Of a stretch of 31,095 nt of DNA, positions 1 through 7,370 are shown piece after piece (the first letter of the stretch is position 1; every line of letters starts with the position of its first letter). A program made the position numbers and the translations under genes. The notes below the pieces were generated by a model. It ran no database searches, was not told where the DNA came from, and worked only from the letters and a program-made list of their open reading frames with translations. This stretch comes from Paludibacteraceae bacterium (GTDB lineage: Bacteria; Bacteroidota; Bacteroidia; Bacteroidales; Paludibacteraceae): the NCBI GenBank assembly GCA_024400275.1, contig JAKSMY010000021.1, forward strand, positions 1 to 31,095. The letters run 5' to 3'.

Positions 1-2
1 TT

Positions 3-2663
3 ACCGAACAGGAACATCTGGACAGCATAGCCGCTATGGCTGCCAAGAATATGCCATACAAGAGTTTAATCGGTCGGGGCTGGTACGGCACCGTCACACC
101 TGCCGTTATTCAGCGTAATGTACTGGAGAACCCCGTGTGGTACACATCTTACACCCCCTACCAGGCTGAGGTTAGTCAGGGACGTTTGGAAGCCCTATTC
201 GTTTTCCAGACGATGATTAGTGAACTGACCGGTCTGCCATTGGCTAACTGCTCCCTGCTGGACGAGGCGACAGCTGCTGCCGAATCGGTGACGATGATGC
301 GTAACCTGCGTAGCCGTGAGCAGGTCAAAAATAACGTGTGCAAGGTTTTTGTGGACGAAAAGATATGGTCCAATACATGGGCTGTCCTTCAAACACGTGC
401 TGCCGGACAGGGTATTCAATTAGTAAAAGGCAATTATGCCGCGTTCACCCCGTCGGCTGAGTTTTTCGGGGCTCTTGTGCAGTGGCCTAATGCCGACGGT
501 AGCATAGAGGACTATAGTTATTTTATTGACCAGTGTCACGCGCAGGGACTTAAAATAACCGTTGTGGCAGATTTGATGGCGTTGGCTTTGCTCAAACCTT
601 TGGACGCTGATATTATGTGCGGTACGGCACAGCGTTTCGGTTTGCCGATGGGTTTTGGCGGTCCCACTGCCGGCTATATGGCAACACGTGACGAGTTCAA
701 ACGCGATATGCCAGGACGTATAATAGGTTTGAGCAAGGATAGCCACGAGCAGCCTGCTTTCCGGTTGGCTCTCCAGACACGTGAACAACATATCAAACGC
801 GAGAAAGCCACTTCGAATATATGCACCGCCGAGGCGTTATGTGCCATGATGGCAGGTTTTTACGGCGTTTATCACGGTGCAGAAGGTGTGCGCCAGATAG
901 CCGAAGGCATACACGGCAAGGCTGTTTATTTGAGCGAGATGTTGCAGGCTTACGGCTTTATACAAGAGAACACGGAGTTCTTTGACACGCTCAAGATTAG
1001 GTTGACAGTTGACGATGCACAATGCACGATGAAGGACTTGTGCAAGGCGGCTGAAGATAAGGGCTTTAATTTCTATTACGGAGAGGACTATGTCGGACTG
1101 AGCATTGATGAGACGGTTACCATAGACGATATGAACGACTTGATTGAACTCTTTGCCGAGTTGGGCAACGGTCTGCCCCAATACGAGGACGACGAGACTG
1201 TCTTTGAGGGTTTATGGGCAATAGACGAGAGCCGTATTCGTGAAGTGGATTACATGCAGCAGGAAGTGTTCCAACGTTATCATACCGAGACCGATATGAT
1301 GCGCTATATCAAACGTTTGGACCGCAAAGATATCAGTTTGGCACATACGATGATTCCTTTGGGCAGTTGCACGATGAAACTGAACCCTGCTGCTGCTATG
1401 TTGCCGGTTACTATGCCGGGTTGGACAGCCGTTCACCCGCTTGCTCCTGCCAAACAGGTGGAGGGCTATACGGAGATGTTGGCTGAATTGGAGCAGCAGT
1501 TGGCTACCATCACGGGTTTTGCAGCCTGCAACCTTCAGCCCACCAGCGGTGCCGCCGGTGAATACACCGGTTTGGTGACTATTCGTCAGTATTTATGGAA
1601 AAATAAACAACAACAGCGTACCGTTCTGCTTATACCTGAATCAGCGCACGGCACCAATCCTGCATCGTGTGCCCAAGCAGGCTTTACGCCTTGTGTGGTT
1701 AAGTGCGACGAAAAAGGAAATACGGACCTTGCCGACTGGAAAGCCAAAGCCGAAGAAAATAAGGATACTTTGGCAGGCTGTATGATTACTTATCCGTCCA
1801 CACACGGTATCTTTGAACAGGCTATTCGTCAGATGTGTCAAATCGTTCACGACAATGGCGGTTTGGTGTACATGGACGGTGCCAATATGAATGCACAGAT
1901 AGGTTATACCAATCCGGGTTTTATCGGAGCAGACGTGTGCCACCTGAATCTGCATAAGAGCTTTGCATCGCCTCATGGCGGTGGCGGCCCCGGTGTAGGC
2001 GCGATATGCTGCAACGGCAAGTTGCAGCCCTATATGCCCACCGCAACTGCGAATCGTGTTTCGTCTGCCCTCTATGGCAATGCCAATATGGCACTTATCA
2101 GTTACGGCTATATTCGTATGATGGGCGAGGAAGGACTGCGTGAGGCTACAGCGGCTGCTATCTTAGGGGCTAATTACATGGCTGCCAAACTAAAAGATGC
2201 CTACGGTATTGTTTATACCGGCGAAACGGGTCGGGTAGGGCATGAGTTAATCTTGGACTGCCGCCAGTTCCATGCTATCGGCATAACGGAAGGCGATATA
2301 GCCAAACGGTTGATGGACTTTGGCTACCATGCTCCCACACTCTCTTTCCCTGTGCACGGCACGTTGATGGTAGAGCCGACTGAGTCGGAAAGTAAACATG
2401 AATTGGACCAGTTCATAGACGCTCTGCTTGTTATTCGGGAGGAGATACGTGAGATAGAGAACGGCACGGCGGACAAGACCGATAATGTGCTGCTCAATGC
2501 TCCTCATGCCGAATATGAGATAGTGGCGGACGAGTGGAACCACACGTATCCCCGTAGCAAAGCCGCTTATCCTACCGGTTGGGTACGTGCCAATAAATTT
2601 TGGATTCCGGTCGGACGTGTAGATAACGGCTGGGGTGACCGAAACTTAGTGGCAAGATATTGA
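3..2663 (+). CDS. gcvP: Glycine dehydrogenase (decarboxylating), P-protein of the glycine cleavage system; 5' end outside the window
   Basis: The frame is open from base 3 to the TGA at 2661-2663 (886 codons visible). P-proteins are usually about 950 residues, so roughly 70 N-terminal residues lie upstream; the Met codon at 36 is internal. P-protein is the PLP enzyme that decarboxylates glycine and passes the aminomethyl group to the lipoyl H-protein. Visible family blocks are NPVWYTSYTPYQAEVSQGRLE near the N-terminus, LLDEATAAAE, the SAHGTNPASCAQAGF block, and the PLP-lysine block HLNLHKSFASPHGGGGPG with the Lys codon at 1956-1958. This is the single-chain (fused) form, not the split gcvPA/gcvPB form. 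The next gene starts one base after the stop, so they are probably co-transcribed. Identification is very secure; the start and promoter cannot be seen. Confidence 0.97.
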   Translation, partial: TEQEHLDSIAAMAAKNMPYKSLIGRGWYGTVTPAVIQRNVLENPVWYTSYTPYQAEVSQGRLEALFVFQTMISELTGLPLANCSLLDEATAAAESVTMMRNLRSREQVKNNVCKVFVDEKIWSNTWAVLQTRAAGQGIQLVKGNYAAFTPSAEFFGALVQWPNADGSIEDYSYFIDQCHAQGLKITVVADLMALALLKPLDADIMCGTAQRFGLPMGFGGPTAGYMATRDEFKRDMPGRIIGLSKDSHEQPAFRLALQTREQHIKREKATSNICTAEALCAMMAGFYGVYHGAEGVRQIAEGIHGKAVYLSEMLQAYGFIQENTEFFDTLKIRLTVDDAQCTMKDLCKAAEDKGFNFYYGEDYVGLSIDETVTIDDMNDLIELFAELGNGLPQYEDDETVFEGLWAIDESRIREVDYMQQEVFQRYHTETDMMRYIKRLDRKDISLAHTMIPLGSCTMKLNPAAAMLPVTMPGWTAVHPLAPAKQVEGYTEMLAELEQQLATITGFAACNLQPTSGAAGEYTGLVTIRQYLWKNKQQQRTVLLIPESAHGTNPASCAQAGFTPCVVKCDEKGNTDLADWKAKAEENKDTLAGCMITYPSTHGIFEQAIRQMCQIVHDNGGLVYMDGANMNAQIGYTNPGFIGADVCHLNLHKSFASPHGGGGPGVGAICCNGKLQPYMPTATANRVSSALYGNANMALISYGYIRMMGEEGLREATAAAILGANYMAAKLKDAYGIVYTGETGRVGHELILDCRQFHAIGITEGDIAKRLMDFGYHAPTLSFPVHGTLMVEPTESESKHELDQFIDALLVIREEIREIENGTADKTDNVLLNAPHAEYEIVADEWNHTYPRSKAAYPTGWVRANKFWIPVGRVDNGWGDRNLVARY

Positions 2664-2664
2664 T

Positions 2665-3651
2665 ATGCAAACCACCATTATTCACGAGCAAACAGATCCG
2701 CATGGCATTATCACTCCCGGGCGGTATCGGATGGAAGTGGCTATGGAATACTTAGGCATTTTTATTGCCTTGTGTCCGTTAGCAATCATGGTCAACTGGA
2801 TTTTTATTCCGCACGCCACCGTAGGCGGCGGATTGACCGGTATATGCTCTATGATTTACTACGCCACACGGGGTATGTTTCCCGAACTGTTTGCACAATA
2901 CGGAGGGGCTATCCCTATCTGGCTTACCACATTGGTGATTAATACGGTGCTTCTTGTTATAGCCGGTTTCACGGTCGGGTGGAAATTCTGTATCCGTACT
3001 ATCTTTGGTGCTTTCACCTTAGCACTGTGGTATCGCCTCATCCCTATTCGTGAAACGCCTATTATAGACGATCCTCTTTTGGGGTGTATTGTTGGAGGCG
3101 TGTTGTTTGGTATATCGTTGGGACTGGTCCTGTTCTGCAATGGTTCGTCAGGAGGAACAGATATTATCGCCATGATTGTGCACCATTATCGCGATATATC
3201 GTTGGGCAAGGTGATGATTATATGTGATGTGCTGATTATTCTGAGTGCATGGTTCTTGCCACTGCCTGAAGGAATAGATTTGGAAGGACAAACGATTGCC
3301 GATTATAAGTTCCGGCGTATTATGTGCGGTATATCAATGACCGTGGCTTATACGGCCAGCGTGGATTGGTTTATGTCACGTATCCGTCAGTCCGTGCAGT
3401 TCTTCATTTTCAGTCATAAGCACGACGAGATAGCGGAGGCTATTTCTACTACTGTGCATCGTGGCATTACTTTATTGGACGGAAAGGGCTGGTACAGCGG
3501 CGAAGCCATAACAGTTGTTACCGTTTTGGCACGCAAACACGAATCCGGCACGATACTTAGTCTAATTCAGAAAATAGATCCGGACGCTTTTGTTTCGTGC
3601 AGCAACGCCAATGGCGTGTTTGGTAGCGGATTTGATAAAATAAAAGATTAG
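2665..3651 (+). CDS. YitT family membrane protein with C-terminal DUF2179 domain
   Basis: 328 residues. About six hydrophobic segments occupy residues 28-235 (for example the stretches around MEYLGIFIALCPLAIMV and LVINTVLLVIAGFTVGW), with the family Gly-rich motifs ATVGGGLTGI and GSSGGTDIIA. A soluble C-terminal DUF2179 domain follows (SVQFFIFSHKHDEIAEAI to the end, with the typical GRGITLLDG-like and GxGWYSGE patterns seen as HRGITLLDGKGWYSGEA). The family is an inner-membrane protein group with no firmly established substrate. The start at 2665 is one base after the gcvP stop; an internal Met (MEVAMEY, about 2731) is an alternative start just before the first membrane segment. The stop is TAG, which shows that TAG is an ordinary terminator here. 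Its 3' end is one base from the convergent methyltransferase gene. A second YitT paralogue lies at 8105. Confidence 0.88.
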   Translation: MQTTIIHEQTDPHGIITPGRYRMEVAMEYLGIFIALCPLAIMVNWIFIPHATVGGGLTGICSMIYYATRGMFPELFAQYGGAIPIWLTTLVINTVLLVIAGFTVGWKFCIRTIFGAFTLALWYRLIPIRETPIIDDPLLGCIVGGVLFGISLGLVLFCNGSSGGTDIIAMIVHHYRDISLGKVMIICDVLIILSAWFLPLPEGIDLEGQTIADYKFRRIMCGISMTVAYTASVDWFMSRIRQSVQFFIFSHKHDEIAEAISTTVHRGITLLDGKGWYSGEAITVVTVLARKHESGTILSLIQKIDPDAFVSCSNANGVFGSGFDKIKD

Positions 3652-3652
3652 T

Positions 3653-4294
3653 TTATTTTTTGCGAATAATCGTCAAACCGTCCCGAAAGGGAAGAATGAC
3701 TTTCTCCAATCGCTCATCATGAGCAATATAGTCGTTAAAGGCGCGCAGACCAAGGGTCTGTGCGTCTTTGTCATAGGCAGAATCAACCACATGTCCGTCC
3801 CATAGCGTATTGTCCGCTAATATCCAGCCTCCTGCCCGTACGCGTGAATAAACAAGGTCTATATAATCACAGTATTCGCGTTTGTCGGCATCGATAAAAA
3901 CAAGGTCAAAGAATGTCGGTAATGAACTGTTTTCGGCAGTCAGATAGGTTTGCGCTTCTCCAATCAAAGACGTGATGCGGCTGCCCAACGGAGATAAACC
4001 GAGATTACGCTGTATAGTGTCTTGCAACTCGTCGTTGCGCTCAATGGTGAAAAGGTGTCCGTCAGCGTGTAATCCCTCGGCAAGGCACAGAGCCGAATAA
4101 CCGGTATAGGTGCCTAATTCCAAGATATAAGTAGGACAAATCATTCTGCTCATCATAGCCAATAATCGCCCTTGAATATGTCCGGAAAGCATGTGCGCGT
4201 TCAGCACGTGCAGGTTGGTATCGCGGTTAATAACCTGTAAATAATCGGGCTCTTGAGACGAATGTTGCTCGATATATTCATTGATTGTCAGCAT
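3653..4294 (-). CDS. Class I SAM-dependent O-methyltransferase, catechol-OMT-like (COG4122 type)
   Basis: 213 residues from the Met codon at 4294 (MLTINEYIEQHS). The longer frame to 4387 is rejected because it would run through the gene's own promoter. Motif I for SAM binding is ILELGTYTGYSALCLAEGL; the acidic residue that contacts the adenosyl ribose lies in HLFTIERN; the metal and substrate side of the fold is DLVFIDADKREY and ADNTLWDG, as in caffeoyl-CoA and catechol O-methyltransferases. The substrate cannot be read from the sequence. It is transcribed divergently from the Lrp/AsnC gene out of overlapping promoters, so that regulator may control it (inference). Its 3' end is one base from the opposing yitT-like gene, with no hairpin terminator between them. 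Confidence 0.88.
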   Translation of the reverse strand: MLTINEYIEQHSSQEPDYLQVINRDTNLHVLNAHMLSGHIQGRLLAMMSRMICPTYILELGTYTGYSALCLAEGLHADGHLFTIERNDELQDTIQRNLGLSPLGSRITSLIGEAQTYLTAENSSLPTFFDLVFIDADKREYCDYIDLVYSRVRAGGWILADNTLWDGHVVDSAYDKDAQTLGLRAFNDYIAHDERLEKVILPFRDGLTIIRKK

Positions 4295-4323
4295 AAATAT
4301 ATATGTTCTTAACAAAAAGTTTA

Positions 4324-4354
4324 CAAAAGTACAAAAAAATTTGCATATATCAAA
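4324..4354 (-). promoter_or_regulatory. Bacteroidota-type promoter for the O-methyltransferase gene
   Basis: On the minus strand TTTG (4354-4351) is followed after 19 bp by TACTTTTG (4331-4324), matching the TTTG / TAnnTTTG consensus. The expected leader to the ATG at 4294 is about 25 nt. It overlaps the plus-strand promoter of the Lrp gene. Confidence 0.72.
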
Positions 4355-4371
4355 AAAAAGAAGTAATTTTG
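4340..4371 (+). promoter_or_regulatory. Bacteroidota-type promoter for the Lrp/AsnC regulator and trpS
   Basis: TTTG at 4340-4343 and TAATTTTG at 4364-4371 are separated by 20 bp, with an A-tract upstream. The expected leader to the ATG at 4412 is about 37 nt. It shares its -33 area with the divergent minus-strand promoter: the two -33 elements form the dyad TTTGCATATATCAAA. Confidence 0.75.
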
Positions 4372-4411
4372 TAGTCGTTTTAATCACTTTGTCATAAAAA
4401 ATAACAGATAT

Positions 4412-4864
4412 ATGGAAAAAATTGATGCTTTAGACCGAAAGATTTTGCAGATTATCACGCAAAATGCCCGTATTCCTTTCAAGGACGTGGCAGAAGCCTG
4501 TAATGTGAGTCGGGCTGCTATTCACCAACGTGTGCAGAAAATGTGTGACAACGGGGTTATCGTAGGTTCGGGATACCAAGTGAACCCCGAGATGTTGGGC
4601 TACACAAGATGTGTACTCATTGGGGTTGAGTTGACATCCGGCTCTAAATACAAAAGCGTGGTAGAAGCCCTGAAAGAAATTCCCGAAGTGGTGGAGGAAT
4701 ACTACACCTTGGGAGCATACGCTATGCTGATTAAGATGTATGCCCGCAACGATAAAGACCTGTTGCGGTTGCTGAATACCATTCTTAATATCGAGGGCAT
4801 AACCAATACGGAAACATTGACATGCTTGGAGCAGGGTATTGAACGTAGTTTACCAATTGAATAA
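4412..4864 (+). CDS. Lrp/AsnC family transcriptional regulator
   Basis: 150 residues, the usual length of the family. The N-terminal helix-turn-helix spans about residues 4-50 (LDRKILQIITQNARIPFKDVAEACNVSRAAIHQRVQKM, with LDRKIL and the VSRAAIHQRV recognition helix typical of AsnC). The C-terminal RAM/AsnC ligand-binding domain covers about residues 65-145 (GVELTSGSKYKSVVEALKEIPEVVEEYYTLGAYAMLIKM). Such proteins are dimeric or octameric amino-acid-responsive regulators. The start follows directly from the promoter at 4340-4371. trpS begins two bases after its stop, so the two form an operon; the divergent methyltransferase is a natural second target. The effector amino acid is unknown. Confidence 0.92.
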   Translation: MEKIDALDRKILQIITQNARIPFKDVAEACNVSRAAIHQRVQKMCDNGVIVGSGYQVNPEMLGYTRCVLIGVELTSGSKYKSVVEALKEIPEVVEEYYTLGAYAMLIKMYARNDKDLLRLLNTILNIEGITNTETLTCLEQGIERSLPIE

Positions 4865-4866
4865 TT

Positions 4867-5853
4867 ATGGAACGAGTAATCAGTGGCATACGTCCGACAG
4901 GTAATCTGCATCTGGGCAATTATTTTGGAGCCGTCAAGAATTTTGTACGCATGCAAGACGAGTACGATTGTATGTTCTTTATCGCCGATTGGCATAGTCT
5001 GACGACGCACCCGACGCCCGAAAATATCCGTCAATCGGCACGTACTATCATGGCGGAATATTTGGCCTGCGGTATAGATCCCGAAAAAGCACCTATTTAT
5101 ATACAAAGTGACGTAAAAGAGGTGCTGGAACTTTACCTCTATTTCAATATGAATGCTTATTTGGGCGAGTTGGAGCGTGTCACCAGTTTTAAGGAAAAAG
5201 TGCGCCAGCAGCCGGACAATGTGAATGCCGGTTTGCTGACTTATCCCACTTTGATGGCAGCGGATATATTGATGCACAAGGCAGATAAAGTGCCTGTGGG
5301 CAAGGACCAAGAGCAGAATATGGAGATGGCGCGTCTGTTTGCCAGACGTTTCAACCGCATCTATAACGTGGAGTACTTCAAAGAACCGCAGAATTTCTAC
5401 TATACCAAACATGCTGTCAAAATCCCGGGATTGGACGGTAGTGGCAAAATGGGCAAGAGCAACGGCAATTGTATCTATCTGTTTGAGGACGACAAGACGA
5501 TTACCAAAAAAGTGATGCGTGCCGTGACCGATGCCGGTCCACAAGCCATTAATAGCGAAAAGCCCGAGGTTATTCAGAACCTGTTTACTCTGATGGAAGC
5601 CGTTTCTGCGCCCGATACGTTGGACTATTTCAACGATAAATGGAATACATGCGAAATCCGTTACGGCGATATGAAAAAGCAACTGGCTGCCGATATATGC
5701 GCCACGATTGCACCTATCCGTGAGAAGATTGAGGCCTACAAGAACGATGAGGCATTGTTGGCTAAAGTTGCACAGCAAGGCGCAGAACGTGCTCATGAGC
5801 GTGCCGCACAGACCATTCGCGAAGTAAGGGAGATAATTGGTTTTAAAGGATAA
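4867..5853 (+). CDS. trpS: Tryptophanyl-tRNA synthetase
   Basis: 328 residues, standard length for bacterial TrpRS. It charges tRNA-Trp in the cytoplasm. The class I HIGH-type motif is GNLHLGN at residues 12-18 inside SGIRPTGNLHLGNYFGA, and the KMSKS-type loop is KMGKS at 194-198 (a Gly variant of the third position). Tryptophan-pocket and family blocks such as FFIADWHSLTTHP, LTYPTLMAADILMHKADKVPVGKDQEQNMEMAR and NAYLGELERVTSFKEK are intact. It is co-transcribed with the Lrp/AsnC regulator two bases upstream. No T-box or leader-peptide attenuator is visible before it. Confidence 0.97.
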   Translation: MERVISGIRPTGNLHLGNYFGAVKNFVRMQDEYDCMFFIADWHSLTTHPTPENIRQSARTIMAEYLACGIDPEKAPIYIQSDVKEVLELYLYFNMNAYLGELERVTSFKEKVRQQPDNVNAGLLTYPTLMAADILMHKADKVPVGKDQEQNMEMARLFARRFNRIYNVEYFKEPQNFYYTKHAVKIPGLDGSGKMGKSNGNCIYLFEDDKTITKKVMRAVTDAGPQAINSEKPEVIQNLFTLMEAVSAPDTLDYFNDKWNTCEIRYGDMKKQLAADICATIAPIREKIEAYKNDEALLAKVAQQGAERAHERAAQTIREVREIIGFKG

Positions 5854-5862
5854 AGACTAACG

Positions 5863-6058
5863 AGGTGTTATAACGTTACGAGACCGGAAAACTCAACAGA
5901 TTATAATTAAACGAGAAGTCTGCCTTCTCAATGGCGTGCCGATACTTCTTGCCGTGACCTCGAAAGAGTAGCGAGAGGGTGGTCGGATTACAAAGATTAG
6001 GTAAGGTCTCAAATCCTATTTTTAGGAGTTTTCTCGAGCAAAACGCGTTATGACACCT
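5863..6058. repeat. Intergenic element bounded by imperfect 13-bp inverted repeats (MITE-like)
   Basis: Most of the 305-base gap between trpS and the TPR gene is bounded by AGGTGTTATAACG (5863-5875) and CGTTATGACACCT (6046-6058), which are inverted copies matching at 12 of 13 positions. A second inner match, GAAAACTC, recurs in inverted form close inside both ends. The interior holds a small hairpin with TCCTA and TAGGA arms (6014-6027). A minus-strand frame covers part of it but extends past the element into the promoter and resembles no family I know. No clear target-site duplication is seen. It could be a non-autonomous mobile element, a structured RNA, or a folded 3' region of trpS ending in the T-run at 6058-6064. 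Confidence 0.45.
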
Positions 6059-6074
6059 TTTTTTGTTGAAAAAA

Positions 6075-6106
6075 TTTGCATATCTCAGAAAAAAAGTGTA
6101 CCTTTG
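6075..6106 (+). promoter_or_regulatory. Bacteroidota-type promoter for the TPR-ribH-manA gene run
   Basis: TTTG at 6075-6078 and TACCTTTG at 6099-6106 have 20 bp spacing, with an A-tract before the -33 element. The leader to the ATG at 6159 is about 50 nt and A/T-rich. This is the only clear promoter before the seven-gene co-directional block. Confidence 0.82.
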
Positions 6107-6158
6107 CACGCTTTTTGGGAATTAAGCAATCGGGAAATATAATAAAATAAATACAACT

Positions 6159-6836
6159 ATGGCAAAAGAGAATTTTAAGAAAGAAGACGAACAGTTAGAA
6201 AACGTAGGTGAAGCGCTGAATACAGCCGGTTTATGGATTGAGGCGCACCAGAACTTGCTGTTCGGTATTGTTATCGCAATCGCTGCGGTTATTTTGGGTT
6301 GCATAGCCCTGAATAACTATGTTATTAAACCTCATGCGTTAGAGGCAAGCAATGAGAATGCCAAAGCCGTTGAGTATTTTATGCAGGGGCAGTGGGAGAC
6401 CGCCCTTAACGGCGATGATGCAGAGTGCATCGGCTTCTTGGCCGTTGCTGACGAATACGCTATGTACCAACAGGGCGAATTGGCTAATCTATACGCCGGT
6501 ATTTGCTATTATCAATTGGGTCAGTACGAGGAATCGGCTGCTTGCTTGAAGAAGTTCTCGGCAGACGATGTGATGATTAATCCTGCTTCGTACCAACTGT
6601 TAGGCGACGCTTATGTTCAAATGGGCGAATTGGAAAAAGCCTTGAAAGCTTACGATGCTTCCATTAAGTCGAACAACGACCTCCTTTCTCCTATGAGCCT
6701 GAAAAAAGCAGGTTTGGTGTATTTGGAATTGGATAAGAAAGCTAATGCCAAGAAATGTTTTGAACAAATTCGTGACAACTATCCTCAGTCGCAAGAGGCT
6801 CAGGATATTGAAAAGTACATATCATTAGCTCAATAA
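6159..6836 (+). CDS. Membrane-anchored tetratricopeptide repeat protein (YfgM-like layout)
   Basis: 225 residues. A short charged cytoplasmic N-terminus (about 1-30) precedes a single membrane segment at about 33-54 (NLLFGIVIAIAAVILGCIALNNYVI). The remainder is helical with recognisable TPR units: GELANLYAGICYYQLGQYEESAACLKKF, ASYQLLGDAYVQMGELEKALKAYDAS and SLKKAGLVYLELDKKANAKKCFEQIRDNYPQS. The layout, one N-terminal anchor with periplasmic TPRs, is that of YfgM/TPR_21 proteins, which in other bacteria act near the Sec translocon; a role here is inference. The start is fixed by the promoter about 50 nt upstream. ribH follows after 8 bases. The first gene of its transcription unit. Confidence 0.85.
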   Translation: MAKENFKKEDEQLENVGEALNTAGLWIEAHQNLLFGIVIAIAAVILGCIALNNYVIKPHALEASNENAKAVEYFMQGQWETALNGDDAECIGFLAVADEYAMYQQGELANLYAGICYYQLGQYEESAACLKKFSADDVMINPASYQLLGDAYVQMGELEKALKAYDASIKSNNDLLSPMSLKKAGLVYLELDKKANAKKCFEQIRDNYPQSQEAQDIEKYISLAQ

Positions 6837-6844
6837 TTACATTT

Positions 6845-7345
6845 ATGACGACGGATTTAAGTAAATACGATTCGTCCCAACTGCCTAACGCTGATGCCTT
6901 GAAACGTCAGCGTTATGCGATTATAGTGGCAGATTGGAACAGCCAATATACTGCGCCTATGGCGGATGGTGCCAGGCAAACATTGGTGGAAAACGGTGTG
7001 CCGGACGAGAATATACTTGTGCAGCATGTTCCCGGCACAATTGAACTGACTTATGCTGCCGGTCGCCTTATTCCGCAACCTAATATCAATAACCGTCATA
7101 CACGTTTTGACGCTATCATCGTGATTGGCTGTGTCATTAAGGGCGAGACACCTCATTTTGATTATGTGTGCCAGTCTGTTACCAACGGAGTGGCTACGCT
7201 GAATAGCAAAGGGGTTACACCGGTTATTTTCTCCGTGCTGACTGTGCTGAACGAGAAACAGGCAGAGGCACGCTCCGGAGGCAAATTAGGGAACAAAGGT
7301 ATAGAAGGTGCCATAACCGCCATCCGAATGGCCAACTTGGGCTAA
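6845..7345 (+). CDS. ribH: 6,7-dimethyl-8-ribityllumazine synthase
   Basis: 166 residues, normal for the family. It condenses the ribityl-aminouracil intermediate with dihydroxybutanone phosphate in the penultimate step of riboflavin synthesis. Active-site features are the Trp/Asn segment ADWNSQYT (residues 29-36), the phosphate-binding VPGTIELTYAA segment (62-72), and GCVIKGETPHFDYV with the catalytic His at 104. The C-terminal NEKQAEARSGGKLGNKGIEGA block is also typical. No FMN riboswitch is seen, and the other rib genes are not adjacent. The stop codon TAA at 7343-7345 lies at the edge of a 9-bp tandem repeat array that fills the gap to the next gene. Confidence 0.96.
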   Translation: MTTDLSKYDSSQLPNADALKRQRYAIIVADWNSQYTAPMADGARQTLVENGVPDENILVQHVPGTIELTYAAGRLIPQPNINNRHTRFDAIIVIGCVIKGETPHFDYVCQSVTNGVATLNSKGVTPVIFSVLTVLNEKQAEARSGGKLGNKGIEGAITAIRMANLG

Positions 7346-7370
7346 ACACGCTAAACTTGCTAAACTTGTG
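7344..7370. repeat. 9-bp tandem repeat array spanning the ribH stop and the next start codon
   Basis: Three consecutive 9-mers, AAACACGCT, AAACTTGCT and AAACTTGTG, run from 7344 to 7370. The array begins inside the ribH TAA and ends with the GTG start codon of the aspartokinase gene. The same unit family recurs near 16453, 28691, 29012 and 29191. Confidence 0.8.

Noticed and set aside
4702..5796. 364-codon open frame on the minus strand across trpS
   Set aside because: It is exactly antisense to the fully conserved trpS, matches no family I recognise, and has no promoter or membrane/signal logic. Long antisense frames are common opposite genes with this codon use.
5876..6109. 77-codon minus-strand frame in the trpS-TPR gap
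   Set aside because: Its N-terminal part lies on the reverse of a strong plus-strand promoter, and the product resembles no family. The region is better described as an inverted-repeat element, though a decayed coding remnant cannot be excluded.
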